A stretch of 64,000 nt of DNA from Limnohabitans sp. T6-5 (lineage in GTDB: Bacteria > Pseudomonadota > Gammaproteobacteria > Burkholderiales > Burkholderiaceae_C): NCBI RefSeq assembly GCF_003063315.1, contig NZ_NERV01000002.1, positions 186,001-250,000 of the forward strand, in the 5' to 3' direction. The translations under genes were made by a program, and so were the position numbers. The notes under the pieces were generated by a model that ran no database searches, had not been told where the DNA came from, and was given only the letters and a program-made list of their open reading frames with translations. Below, piece by piece: positions 17,080-25,043 of this stretch (position 1 is its first letter; every line of letters begins with the position of its first letter).

Positions 17080-18435
17080 ATGTTAAATACCCCCTTTTCC
17101 CCCTGGCCCAGTTTCACCCCCGAAGAGGCCGACGCGGTGCACCGCGTGGTGATGTCCAACAAGGTCAACTATTGGACGGGCACCGAGACCCGCGAGTTGG
17201 AAAAAGAGTTTGCCGCTTGGTGTGGCACGGCGTATGCCGTGGCGCTGGCCAATGGCACGCTGGCGCTCGATGTAGCGCTCAAGGCCCTGGGCGTAGAGCC
17301 GGGCGATGAGGTGGTGGTCACGCCGCGCACCTTCATTGCGTCGATTTCGTGTGTGGTGAATGCGGGTGCAGTGCCTGTTTTTGCCGAGGTGGAGGCTGAC
17401 AGCGGCAATGTGTCGGCCCGGACCATTGCGGCGGTGTTGTCACCCCGCACCAAGGCGGTGGTGTGCGTGCATTTGGCGGGCTGGCCTTGCGATATGGACC
17501 CGATCATGGCGTTGGCGGCTGAACGTGGCTTTAAGGTGATTGAGGACTGCGCCCAAGCACATGGGGCTCGGTACAAGGGGCGGCCTGTGGGCAGCATTGG
17601 TCATGTGGGGGCCTGGAGTTTTTGCCAGGACAAGGTCATGACCACGGGCGGCGAAGGCGGCATGGTGACGACGAATGACGAGGCTTTGTGGCGGGCCATG
17701 TGGTCGTTCAAGGACCATGGCAAGAGTTACGAGGCGGTGTACGAGCGCCAGCATCCACCGGGCTTCAGGTGGTTGCATGAGAGCTTTGGCACCAATTGGC
17801 GCATGCTGGAGATGCAGGCGGTGTTGGGGCGCATTCAGCTGCGGCGCATGGCTGATTGGACGGCTTTGCGCACGCGCAATGCCGAGGCCATTTGGGCGGC
17901 TTGCCGAAAGTCTGCGGCGCTGAGGGTGCCTGAGTTTCGGTGTGGCGATTGTGGTGGTGCGGGGACTGGATTGCCACGCTGCGCTCGCAATGACAGTGAG
18001 GGGGCGAGCAATGCTGGCCAGTCGACGCGCAATGACGGCCAGTCGACGCTCAATGCCGGCCAGGCGGCGCGCAATGCCGACTTCTCCGTCATTGCGAGGA
18101 GCGAAGCGACGCGGCAATCCAGTGGCTGTGCACATGCACATTACAAGTGTTACGTGTACGTGAAGCCCGAGGCGCTTCAGGCCGGGTGGTCGCGTGACCG
18201 CATCATCGATGCGATCAATGCCGAGGGTGTGCCTTGCTTTCAGGGCTCTTGCTCTGAGGTGTATCTGGAAAAAGCTTTTGATGGCACCGGCTGGCGCCCC
18301 GAGCCGCGTCTGCCGGTGGCCAAAGCGTTGGGCGAGACATCGGTGATGTTTTTGGTTCACCCCACATTGACAGAAGATGAAATCCAAAAGACCTGTGCAG
18401 CCATTGAGAAGGTCATGGCGTTGGCGGGGAAATGA
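17080..18435 (+). CDS. DegT/PglE-like PLP aminotransferase (copy 1, with in-frame insertion)
   Basis: 451 residues, about 50 more than copy 2 and the usual family length. PLP-binding features are clear: GTLALDVALKALG, RTFIASISCVVNAGA, EDCAQAHGARYKG, and the Schiff-base Lys in SFCQDKVMTTGGEGGMV. It would aminate a UDP-4-keto sugar made by the WbpM/PglF-like enzyme. The extra residues (about 294-349) are translated from repeats and include LPRCARND and VIARSEATRQSS, direct read-outs of the CATTGCGAG repeat family. They fall in a surface loop region before AHYKCYVYVKPE, so activity may survive, but this is inference. Confidence 0.8.
   Translation: MLNTPFSPWPSFTPEEADAVHRVVMSNKVNYWTGTETRELEKEFAAWCGTAYAVALANGTLALDVALKALGVEPGDEVVVTPRTFIASISCVVNAGAVPVFAEVEADSGNVSARTIAAVLSPRTKAVVCVHLAGWPCDMDPIMALAAERGFKVIEDCAQAHGARYKGRPVGSIGHVGAWSFCQDKVMTTGGEGGMVTTNDEALWRAMWSFKDHGKSYEAVYERQHPPGFRWLHESFGTNWRMLEMQAVLGRIQLRRMADWTALRTRNAEAIWAACRKSAALRVPEFRCGDCGGAGTGLPRCARNDSEGASNAGQSTRNDGQSTLNAGQAARNADFSVIARSEATRQSSGCAHAHYKCYVYVKPEALQAGWSRDRIIDAINAEGVPCFQGSCSEVYLEKAFDGTGWRPEPRLPVAKALGETSVMFLVHPTLTEDEIQKTCAAIEKVMALAGK
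17961..18126. repeat. Palindromic repeat inserted in the DegT-type gene
   Basis: Compared with copy 2 this stretch is additional (net gain about 150 bases, frame kept). It is bounded by an inverted pair of the CATTGCGAG-type repeat: ACTGGATTGCCACGCTGCGC at 17964 onward and its reverse-oriented relative at 18088-18123. Between them are four imperfect copies of a GGCCAGTCGACGCGCAATG-like motif. Confidence 0.75.
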
Positions 18436-18484
18436 TTTCTTACGAGATATGTCGTATAGTTAGAAACTGGCGGTCATCATTCCA

Positions 18485-18768
18485 ATGGGGTTTTCAACGG
18501 TCAAGCAGGGTGTGATTGAGGCGCTCTTGTCGGGCGACTATGGTCATGAGGTGCGTGGTGATATCGACATCAAGAATTTACTGAGCACCGGAGCGGTAAC
18601 TGTGGTGACTGTTGTGGACATCATTAAGCGTTCAAGGGGGGGGACTACACATGTTCACCGCATCATTTGGCTTCAGAAATTGATGTTCATGTCATAACAC
18701 GAGAGGGGTGGTACATCAAGTTTTACTTTTTGGAGCCACAGACGATGTTTATCAGTGTTCATCAGTGA
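18485..18768 (+). pseudogene. Toxin-like gene with a frameshift at a run of eight G
   Basis: The frame starts MGFSTVKQGVIEALLSGDYG and breaks after the G8 run near 18636-18643. Shifting by one inserted or two removed G gives a continuous protein of about 94 residues that ends EGWYIKFYFLEPQTMFISVHQ just before the next gene. The product resembles small DUF-type toxins I have seen paired with zinc-ribbon antitoxins, but I cannot name the family. The break may be a true frameshift, a phase-variable tract, or a sequencing error. Confidence 0.55.
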
Positions 18769-18793
18769 TATCAGGGATATCAGGGATATCAGG
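18767..18793 (+). repeat. Triple 9-bp repeat at the ribosome-binding site of the next gene
   Basis: GATATCAGG occurs three times in tandem immediately before the ATG at 18797; the last copy supplies the AGG of a weak Shine-Dalgarno. Changes in copy number would alter the spacing from the toxin stop codon and could change coupling. Confidence 0.7.
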
Positions 18794-18796
18794 ATC

Positions 18797-19411
18797 ATGA
18801 GATTTTTTATCGAAGGCGAAAAAGGTCAGGCGCTGTGTCACCCATGTGGCGGCTTGGTCGCGACCACCTTCATCCGTCGTGATGTGCCTTTCAGTGATGG
18901 CAAAGGGTCGGCGCAGAACATATTGGTAGGAGTCTGCAATCAATGCGAGCAAGTGGTTGTTATTCCTGCGCAGTCAACTCCAGCCATTCGCGATGCGCGA
19001 CAGAAAGACGTGAAGCCGATTGAGGCTTCTTTGCCTGCCATTTATCTTGATGTTTTGGACTTGGCAGCCTACACGGTTGATAACAGGGCTTCGACCGAAT
19101 TCAGGCGCTATCTGCTGAGCTATTTTGTGCACAAGACAGCACAACAAGAAGCGCAGTTGGAGCAGGTGGTCGAGCGCTATGAGATGGCAATTAGACTATT
19201 CCCTGAAAAGCGTGGTGTTGCTCGCAGGCGTTTGTCCATGAAGGTTCCGCAGGCAGTCAGTGATGACCTGCGCTTGCTGTGCGAAAGCAGCCATCTCAAT
19301 ACATCCAATGTCATCAAGTCGGTGGTTTTTGATATCCAGTCACAAATCATTGAGTCACCAAAGCAGCCTTTGCTCAAAGAACTTCGTTCATTTGCCGCTG
19401 TTTTGGGGTGA
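18797..19411 (+). CDS. Zinc-ribbon antitoxin-like protein
   Basis: 204 residues from the internal ATG (a GTG 42 bases upstream gives a repeat-encoded tail). The N-terminal domain has two Cys pairs, CHPCG and CNQCE, separated by about 38 residues, as in YgiT/MqsA-type zinc fingers. The C-terminal third (RRRLSMKVPQAVSDDLRLLCE) looks like a ribbon-helix-helix or related DNA-binding segment. It follows the broken toxin-like gene, so it is probably its antitoxin, now unpaired if the frameshift is real. Confidence 0.55.
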   Translation: MRFFIEGEKGQALCHPCGGLVATTFIRRDVPFSDGKGSAQNILVGVCNQCEQVVVIPAQSTPAIRDARQKDVKPIEASLPAIYLDVLDLAAYTVDNRASTEFRRYLLSYFVHKTAQQEAQLEQVVERYEMAIRLFPEKRGVARRRLSMKVPQAVSDDLRLLCESSHLNTSNVIKSVVFDIQSQIIESPKQPLLKELRSFAAVLG

Positions 19412-19426
19412 GTTGTTCTTGATTTA

Positions 19427-19455
19427 GTCATTGCGAGCAGAGCGTGGCAATCCAG
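19427..19455 (+). repeat. CATTGCGAG-type repeat
   Basis: GTCATTGCGAGCAGAGCGTGG then CAATCCAG, one member of the second dispersed repeat family of this window, ending 24 bases before the next start codon. Confidence 0.75.
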
Positions 19456-19479
19456 CTGAAAAATCTTTCAGGAGCAGAG

Positions 19480-19791
19480 ATGAGCAGCAGATCACACGAT
19501 GACGCGATGGCTGAGTTGTACCGTCAAAATCCTGCTTTGGCACTGCAGGTGATGAATGACATCTTGGAAGACCCAGAGGCTCAGCAGTCAGAGTTGTTGG
19601 TGGTGTTGCGCCAAATTGCAAAGGCCCATGGCGGTGTGCAGGCATTGGCCAGCAAGGTGAACCTGAACCCAACGCAGCTGTACCGGACACTTTCGCCGCA
19701 GGGTAATCCGGGCTTGAGCAGCTTGATGGCGATCCTGAGGGCGTTGGGTTTGCATTTGGCGGTTCGACCGCTGGGTGAACAAGCGCTGTAA
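19480..19791 (+). CDS. HTH antitoxin-like regulator (solitary)
   Basis: 103 residues from the ATG preceded by CAGGAGCAGAG, a good Shine-Dalgarno; the longer frame reads through the repeat. ELLVVLRQIAKAHGGVQALASKVNL followed by LYRTLSPQGNPGLSSLMAILRALG is the helix-turn-helix of the HigA-like addiction-module antidote group (COG3636). No RelE/HigB-type toxin gene is found beside it, so it is either an orphan antitoxin or a remnant. Confidence 0.75.
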   Translation: MSSRSHDDAMAELYRQNPALALQVMNDILEDPEAQQSELLVVLRQIAKAHGGVQALASKVNLNPTQLYRTLSPQGNPGLSSLMAILRALGLHLAVRPLGEQAL

Positions 19792-20013
19792 CTGTATCGC
19801 CACCTCGCTGCGCTCCTCGCGATGACAGTCAAGCAGTGAAAATCGGGGTCAGATCCCAATTAATTCTGACTCGGTAGGAGATGAATGACCATGTAGCCCT
19901 GTTGGGCATATGGGACCAAGCACCCTATGGTTGGATGTGCAGTTTGTCTGGCGAACGGCGCCAGATGAGTCTATTAAATACAATAGAGTCATCTAGTAAA
20001 TTGTAAAACTCTC
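19792..20013. other. Intergenic repeats
   Basis: Contains a reverse-oriented CATTGCGAG-type repeat at 19796-19827 and the motif GGGGTCAGATCCCAATT near 19844-19860. The latter recurs at 23738-23755 and may be the end of another small element. The rest has no gene. Confidence 0.6.
19964..19993. promoter_or_regulatory. Inverted repeat before the AAA/DUF4143 gene
   Basis: GATGAGTCTATT and AATAGAGTCATC match as an inverted repeat in 11 of 12 positions with a 6-base spacer, 20 bases before the start codon. The position fits a repressor site over the promoter; the binding protein is unknown. Confidence 0.5.
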
Positions 20014-21168
20014 ATGTCCACGACCTATAACCGCCCTTTTGTCGCTACCTTGGCCGAGCGTTTTGCGGCTGAGCGGCCTTTGATCCAGGTGTTGGCGGGG
20101 CCGCGCCAGGTGGGCAAGACCACGGGTGTGCGGCAGTTGCTGGCGCAAGGGATGTGGCCGCACCATTACGCCAATGCCGATGATGTGTTGGTGAGTGACC
20201 GCAATTGGTTGCTGGAGCAATGGCAGAAGGCACTGTTGTTGGGCGATGGCGCTTTGCTGGTGATTGACGAGATTCAGAAGGTGGCCAATTGGCCCGAAAC
20301 GATCAAGGCGCTGTGGGATGCCCAACCAGGGCGGCTGCGGGTGTTGTTGTTGGGTTCGAGTGCTTTGCAGATTCAGGCCGGGGTGACTGAGAGTTTGGCG
20401 GGCAGGTTTGAGTTGCTGCGGGTGCACCACTGGACCTTTGCCGAACTGCAGGCGGCTTTTGGCTATGACTTGCCGCGCTATCTGGCGTTTGGCGGTTACC
20501 CGGGGGCGGTGGCTTTGGAGAGCGACCCGGACCGGTGGTATGCCTATATGAAAGACGCGATTGTGGAGGCGGTGATTGGCAAGGACATCTTGCAAAGCCA
20601 CAAGGTAGCGAATCCGGCCTTGTTTCGCCAAGCCTTCCAGATTTTGTGTGCGTATCCGGCGCAGGAAATCAGCTACACCAAGCTGTTGGGCCAATTGCAG
20701 GACAAGGGCAACACGGATTTGATCAAGCATTACATCGATTTGTATGGTGGGGCGTTTTTGCTGCACGCGTTGCAAAAGTATTCACCCAAGGCTTGGTTGG
20801 CGCGCAGTTCCAGCCCGAAGATGCTGCCGGCTTGCCCGGCGCTTTATAGCATGGCCGCTGGCGTCAATGTGGCGCAAAACACCGATCAGCGTGGGCGGGC
20901 TTTTGAGCTGGCGGTGGGGGCCGAGTTGCTTCAGCAGCCGGGGCAGGTGTTTTATTGGCGCGAGCGCAACGACGAGGTGGATTTTGTTTACCAGTACCGA
21001 GATGCGCTGTACGCCATCGAGGTGAAGTCGGGCCGCAAGAAGTCGGCCAAGGGCTTGACGGCTTTTTGTGCACAGGTACCGCAGGCTTTGCGGGTGATCG
21101 TGACGCCGGACAACTTTTCGCAGTTCTCCACCAACCCGCGTGGCTTTTTGACGCAAGTTGCGGTGTAG
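20014..21168 (+). CDS. AAA_14/DUF4143-family ATPase
   Basis: 384 residues. Walker A is LAGPRQVGKTTGV near residue 28 and Walker B is LLVIDEIQKVANWP near residue 84, followed by the sensor-like LLLGSSAL. The C-terminal DUF4143 domain contains the usual VDFVYQYRDALYAIEVKSG, a PD-(D/E)XK-like strand with Asp, Glu and Lys. Members of this family are common and solitary, and their role is not well known. It is inserted between the two copies of the PglD/DegT genes. Confidence 0.85.
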   Translation: MSTTYNRPFVATLAERFAAERPLIQVLAGPRQVGKTTGVRQLLAQGMWPHHYANADDVLVSDRNWLLEQWQKALLLGDGALLVIDEIQKVANWPETIKALWDAQPGRLRVLLLGSSALQIQAGVTESLAGRFELLRVHHWTFAELQAAFGYDLPRYLAFGGYPGAVALESDPDRWYAYMKDAIVEAVIGKDILQSHKVANPALFRQAFQILCAYPAQEISYTKLLGQLQDKGNTDLIKHYIDLYGGAFLLHALQKYSPKAWLARSSSPKMLPACPALYSMAAGVNVAQNTDQRGRAFELAVGAELLQQPGQVFYWRERNDEVDFVYQYRDALYAIEVKSGRKKSAKGLTAFCAQVPQALRVIVTPDNFSQFSTNPRGFLTQVAV

Positions 21169-21205
21169 CGATGGGTAGGAAACTCAATGAATGTGTGCTG
21201 ATCAA

Positions 21206-21640
21206 ATGAAACGTTTTGCCATTTTTGGGGCCAGTGGTTATGGCCGTGAGGTTTTGCCGTTGGTGCGCCAGCAGTTGCAGGCCGATTTGGCGGCGGGCGA
21301 TGCCGATTTGGTGTTTGTAGACGACCACCCGCCAGCGCCTGTGGTCAACGGGCAGCGGGTGTTGACTTATGCCCAGTGGCTGGCCGAGCCCGCCAGCAGT
21401 CGCCACATGAATGTGGCCATTGCGAATAGCCAAGTGCGCCAGAAGTTGGTGGAGCGATGCGCGGCCGATGGCGTGCAGTTTTTCGAGGCGCGTGCGGCTA
21501 ATGTGGTGCAGTTGGACGATGTGCAACTGAGCGATGGCGCAGTGTTGTGTCCGTTTGTCACGCTCACGAGACGCGGGGCACCGCGTGGTGATTTCCAACA
21601 AGGTGAACTATTGGACGGGCACCGAGACCCGCGAGTTTGA
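21206..21640 (+). pseudogene. PglD-like acetyltransferase copy 2, truncated by a deletion
   Basis: Residues 1-122 or so (MKRFAIFGASGYGREVLPLV to LCPFVTLT) parallel copy 1 at 15822. At about 21569 the sequence jumps into the DegT-type gene, reading out of frame to a stop at 21640. The whole beta-helix catalytic domain is lost, so no enzyme activity is expected. Confidence 0.85.
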
Positions 21641-22721
21641 AAAAGAGTTTGCCGCTTGGTGTGGCACGGCGCATGCCGTGGCGCTGGCCAATGGCACTCT
21701 GGCGCTCGATGTGGCGCTAAAGGCTTTGGGCGTGGGGCCGGGCGATGAGGTGGTGGTCACGCCGCGCACTTTCATTGCGTCGATTTCGTGTGTGGTGAAT
21801 GCCGGCGCGGTGCCTGAGTTTGCCGATGTGGAGGCCGACAGCGGCAATGTGTCGGCCCGCACGATTGCGGCGGTTTTGTCGCCCCGTACCAAGGCGGTGG
21901 TGTGTGTGCATTTGGCGGGTTGGCCGTGCGATATGGACCCGATCATGGCGCTGGCGGCTGAGCGTGGCTTGAAGGTGATTGAGGACTGCGCCCAGGCGCA
22001 TGGGGCGCGATACAAGGGGCGGCCTGTGGGCAGCATTGGGCATGTGGGGGCCTGGAGTTTTTGCCAGGACAAGGTCATGACCACGGGCGGCGAGGGCGGC
22101 ATGGTCTCAACCAATGACGAGGCGCTGTGGCGAGCGATGTGGTCGTTCAAGGACCATGGCAAGAGTTACGAGGCGGTGTACGAGCGACAGCACGCGCCCG
22201 GCTTCAGGTGGCTGCACGAGAGTTTTGGCACCAATTGGCGCATGCTGGACATGCAGTCGGTGTTGGGGCGCATTCAGTTGGGGCGCATGGCTGATTGGAC
22301 GGCTTTGCGCACGCGCAATGCCGAGGCCATTTGGGCGGCTTGCCGAAAGTCTGCGGCGCTGAGGGTGCCGGCGTTTCGGTGTGGCGATTGTGGTGGCGCG
22401 TGTGCTGTTGCATGCGTTCATGCGCATTACAAGTGCTATGTGTATGTGAAGCCCGAGGCGCTTCAGGCTGGGTGGTCGCGTGACCGGATCATCGATGCGA
22501 TCAATGCCGAGGGCGTGCCTTGCTTTCAGGGCTCTTGCTCTGAGGTGTATCTGGAAAAAGCTTTTGATGGCACCGGCTGGCGCCCCGAGCCGCGTCTGCC
22601 GGTGGCCAAAGCGTTGGGTGAGACTTCGGTGATGTTTTTGGTTCACCCCACATTGACAGAAGATGAAATTCAAAAGACCTGCGCCGCCATTGAGGAGGTC
22701 ATGACGCTGGCGGGGAAATGA
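21534..22721 (+). CDS. DegT/PglE-like aminotransferase copy 2, fused start
   Basis: 395-residue frame. From about 21570 (residue 13) onward it is nearly identical to copy 1 and has the same PLP features, including the Lys in SFCQDKVMTTGGEGGMV. The first ~18 native residues are replaced by a short segment read from the acetyltransferase in another frame. It lacks the 50-residue repeat insertion of copy 1. Translation would need an internal ATG in the acetyltransferase, with no clear Shine-Dalgarno, so expression is uncertain. Confidence 0.65.
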   Translation: MAQCCVRLSRSRDAGHRVVISNKVNYWTGTETREFEKEFAAWCGTAHAVALANGTLALDVALKALGVGPGDEVVVTPRTFIASISCVVNAGAVPEFADVEADSGNVSARTIAAVLSPRTKAVVCVHLAGWPCDMDPIMALAAERGLKVIEDCAQAHGARYKGRPVGSIGHVGAWSFCQDKVMTTGGEGGMVSTNDEALWRAMWSFKDHGKSYEAVYERQHAPGFRWLHESFGTNWRMLDMQSVLGRIQLGRMADWTALRTRNAEAIWAACRKSAALRVPAFRCGDCGGACAVACVHAHYKCYVYVKPEALQAGWSRDRIIDAINAEGVPCFQGSCSEVYLEKAFDGTGWRPEPRLPVAKALGETSVMFLVHPTLTEDEIQKTCAAIEEVMTLAGK

Positions 22722-22814
22722 TTTCTGAAGTCTCAAAGAGGCCAAAATTCACGTGTATTTCGGACTGATAGGGTTTTGTCTAAAATGAAAATTCCTTTTA
22801 ACGCTGAGTTACTC

Positions 22815-23303
22815 ATGCACGCAAACAAAAGTTCAAGCTTGCGCATGTCGCCTTCAGGCGCACAGGCGCTTGCGGCGCGCAATCTCGAGTTTTTGTCGGC
22901 GATTGAGCGCACCATTGATGCCTTGGTGTCTGATACCGATCTCATCCACAACATCGGCCGTGCTTATCAAGAGATCCAGGAGAAGTTAACCGGGCTTGGC
23001 ACCGAGATTGACGCCGACGGTCGAATCACAGGGTTGTTGGAGAAGGCGTCCGAGGCTTGTGTGCGCATTTACCGCGACGCACAGCGCCGTCACGAATCAG
23101 CCCGTCAAGATCCGCTTTTGCAGCCTGATGATGGTGTCGCAGAAGCTTATGACGCTTTCATCGCGGCCATGAATGCGCTGCACGATACGGTGGAGACGCT
23201 GCGCGAGTGGATTGCCACGCACGATGCGGTGCTGCAGCCGACTACCGGACAGACTTTTGATTCTGTGGATGATTTGTTTGACGCCATGTTGGCTGGGTCT
23301 TGA
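22815..23303 (+). CDS. Unknown protein, probable antitoxin of a RelE-like toxin
   Basis: 162 residues from MHANKSSSLR (starts at 22785 or 22776 are possible). Mainly helical and acidic (DALVSDTDLIHN, AFIAAMNALHDTVETLREWI), with no recognised domain. The stop overlaps the TTG start of the RelE-like gene by three bases, and this coupling is the main reason to call it an antitoxin. A SUPERFAMILY-type match cannot be judged by eye. Confidence 0.55.
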   Translation: MHANKSSSLRMSPSGAQALAARNLEFLSAIERTIDALVSDTDLIHNIGRAYQEIQEKLTGLGTEIDADGRITGLLEKASEACVRIYRDAQRRHESARQDPLLQPDDGVAEAYDAFIAAMNALHDTVETLREWIATHDAVLQPTTGQTFDSVDDLFDAMLAGS

Positions 23304-23596
23304 CAAAAGAAATCCGAATTGAGCGCTTCGCGTACTCTGATCGGTTCCGGTCTGAGATGAGAAGCTTGCCGCCCGACCTTGTGCGGGCAACCAAAGAGGC
23401 TCTGGCCTTGCTGCAGCGCAACCCCCGAGCAAAGTCTTTGCGCTTGCATCCAATGTCAGGTTTGGCCAAGCCAACCGTCTGGAAGATAGATGTTTTTGCC
23501 AACCATGCTTGGCAGGTGACTTTCGAGTTGAACGGAACCACGGCAGAACTCAAGCGCATCGGCACACACAAGTCGATTGACCGCGACCCGAGATAG
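23300..23596 (+). CDS. RelE/StbE-like toxin
   Basis: 98 residues starting at a TTG overlapping the previous stop (TTGA). The fold pattern is that of small RelE/ParE toxins: helices with LPPDLVRATKEALALLQRNPRAKSL, then strands in VWKIDVFANHAWQVTFELNG and a C-terminal RIGTHKSID. It would cleave mRNA at the ribosome, if active. An AT-free, repeat-rich stretch follows. Confidence 0.7.
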   Translation: MTKEIRIERFAYSDRFRSEMRSLPPDLVRATKEALALLQRNPRAKSLRLHPMSGLAKPTVWKIDVFANHAWQVTFELNGTTAELKRIGTHKSIDRDPR

Positions 23597-23873
23597 TTCA
23601 CTCAAAATCAATTGAGAGTCGTTGGGAAAAACAAGGTCATATCCCAATGTATTCAGCCCCAGTCTCGTCATTGCGAGCGGAGGGGGCAATCCCGGCCCAC
23701 GCTTGTCATTGCGAGCGGAGCGTGGCAATCCATTAATTGGGGTCAGATCCCGATTGTTTCCTGTCATTGCGTGCGAAGCGCGGCAATCGATGGATCGCTT
23801 CGTGCCTTGCGGTGACGATTTCATGATTTGGATCAGTTGTTGATCTGGTGCAATAGTTGCACTATCATTTGCT
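23597..23873. repeat. Three CATTGCGAG-type repeats and a GGGGTCAGATCCC motif
   Basis: Forward repeats lie at 23667-23692, 23705-23732 and 23763-23790, each GTCATTGCG(A/T)GCGNAG then GGCAATC. The motif GGGGTCAGATCCCGATT near 23738-23754 matches 19844-19860. No gene is seen. A short AT-rich promoter-like stretch (TTGCACTATCATTTGC) precedes the next start. Confidence 0.75.
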
Positions 23874-24101
23874 ATGCCGGTGTTGCACAAATTTAAGGCT
23901 TCACGCGCCGTTATTTACGCTGGCGATCATTTGTTGCCGCATGTCCACGTTTTCTTGAGTGATGGTCGGGAGTGCACTGTTGAACTTGACAGTTTGAAAC
24001 TCGTAGGGCGTATCACTGCCCGGGAGATCAGGGATGAGTTGCAGTGGATCGAAGCTCATCGTGCTTGGTTGCACGATCAATGGAGTAGGTACAACCCATG
24101 A
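23874..24101 (+). CDS. DUF4160-type protein
   Basis: 75 residues. The pattern FKASRAVIYAGDHLLPHVHVF is the typical DUF4160 start, in which the HVHV segment is conserved. It overlaps the DUF2442/HTH gene by four bases. Pairs of DUF4160 and DUF2442 genes occur widely beside each other and behave like a toxin-antitoxin unit by organisation; activity has not been established to my knowledge. Confidence 0.75.
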   Translation: MPVLHKFKASRAVIYAGDHLLPHVHVFLSDGRECTVELDSLKLVGRITAREIRDELQWIEAHRAWLHDQWSRYNP

Positions 24102-24592
24102 CCGATTTTTTTCATCCCAAATTGCAAAGCGTTGAGGCTTTGGAGCCCGGACGCCTTCGCACTTCATGGAGTACGGGCGAAGTGCTGGAAGTGGACGTGA
24201 GTCATGTGCTGCGTAAAGCCCCCTTTTTGGAAGGGTTGTTAGACCCGCAGGTTTTCGCAAAAGTGCATATCGCCGAATGGGGCCATTGCATTGAGTGGTT
24301 TGATGCCGAGCTGGGTGCCGACAATGTTTATGCATGGGCGAAGGAGCAGGCCGGTCAGGTGAGTCATGAGATGTTCGATGGGTGGATGTACCGCAGTGGC
24401 TTGTCACTGAATACTGCGGCAGAGGCTTTGGGCATCAGTCGGCGGATGGTGAGTTATTACCGAACGGCGCACAAGCCCATACCCAGAGCCATTTGGTTGG
24501 CTTGTTTGGGCTGGGAAGCGACCCGTCCGTTGCCAACAACATTGCCGCGAGGACTTCCATCGGCGCGGGAATACGCACTTGCTCACGCATGA
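24098..24592 (+). CDS. DUF2442 protein fused to an HTH domain
   Basis: 164 residues. The first 75 residues (VEALEPGRLRTSWSTGEVLEVDVS, PQVFAKVHIAEWGHCIEW) are DUF2442. The C-terminal half has NTAAEALGISRRMVSYYRTAHKPIP, a clear helix-turn-helix, so the protein likely represses its own operon. ATGA overlap with the DUF4160 gene supports a functional pair. Confidence 0.75.
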   Translation: MTDFFHPKLQSVEALEPGRLRTSWSTGEVLEVDVSHVLRKAPFLEGLLDPQVFAKVHIAEWGHCIEWFDAELGADNVYAWAKEQAGQVSHEMFDGWMYRSGLSLNTAAEALGISRRMVSYYRTAHKPIPRAIWLACLGWEATRPLPTTLPRGLPSAREYALAHA

Positions 24593-24673
24593 GATGAATC
24601 GGTTTTTGGGCTTGAAGATCGCAAATGAATATAGATGTATATAAATTTGCATTTTTCATGTTTATCTATTTGT

Positions 24674-25042
24674 ATGCCAAAAACCGCTAGAGCACTTTTG
24701 CAGTTGCCGCCTGCAACATCTGCCGCCATCGAAAAGCTGGGCGCAGACTTGGCTGTGGCTAGGCTGCGCCGCAAGGAGTCTTTAAAAACTTGGGCTATGC
24801 GCATGGGGGTTTCGGTGCCCACGCTACAGCGTCTGGAATCGGGTGACCCTTCGGTGGGGATTGGTATTGTGGCTACGGCTTTGTGGCTGATTCAACGCGA
24901 TGGCGAGTTGGGCAAGTTGGCTGCGCCCGAGCAGGATCTGGGTGCGATCGAGATGGATATTCGTGAGGCGGTGGCGCTGGGCAGTGCTCGAGCCAAAGCT
25001 TCTGCGCAGTCGCGCACGCTGACCCGTCGCGCCAAGGGCTGA
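24674..25042 (+). CDS. HipB-like XRE antitoxin
   Basis: 122 residues from MPKTARALLQLP; the upstream frame is AT-rich control DNA. The HTH is LGADLAVARLRRKESLKTWAMRMGVSVPTLQRLESG, typical of XRE/HipB repressors, and GIGIVATALWLIQRDGELGKLA follows as in HipB. It sits one base before the hipA-type remnant, in the usual hipB-hipA order. Confidence 0.75.
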   Translation: MPKTARALLQLPPATSAAIEKLGADLAVARLRRKESLKTWAMRMGVSVPTLQRLESGDPSVGIGIVATALWLIQRDGELGKLAAPEQDLGAIEMDIREAVALGSARAKASAQSRTLTRRAKG

Positions 25043-25043
25043 T

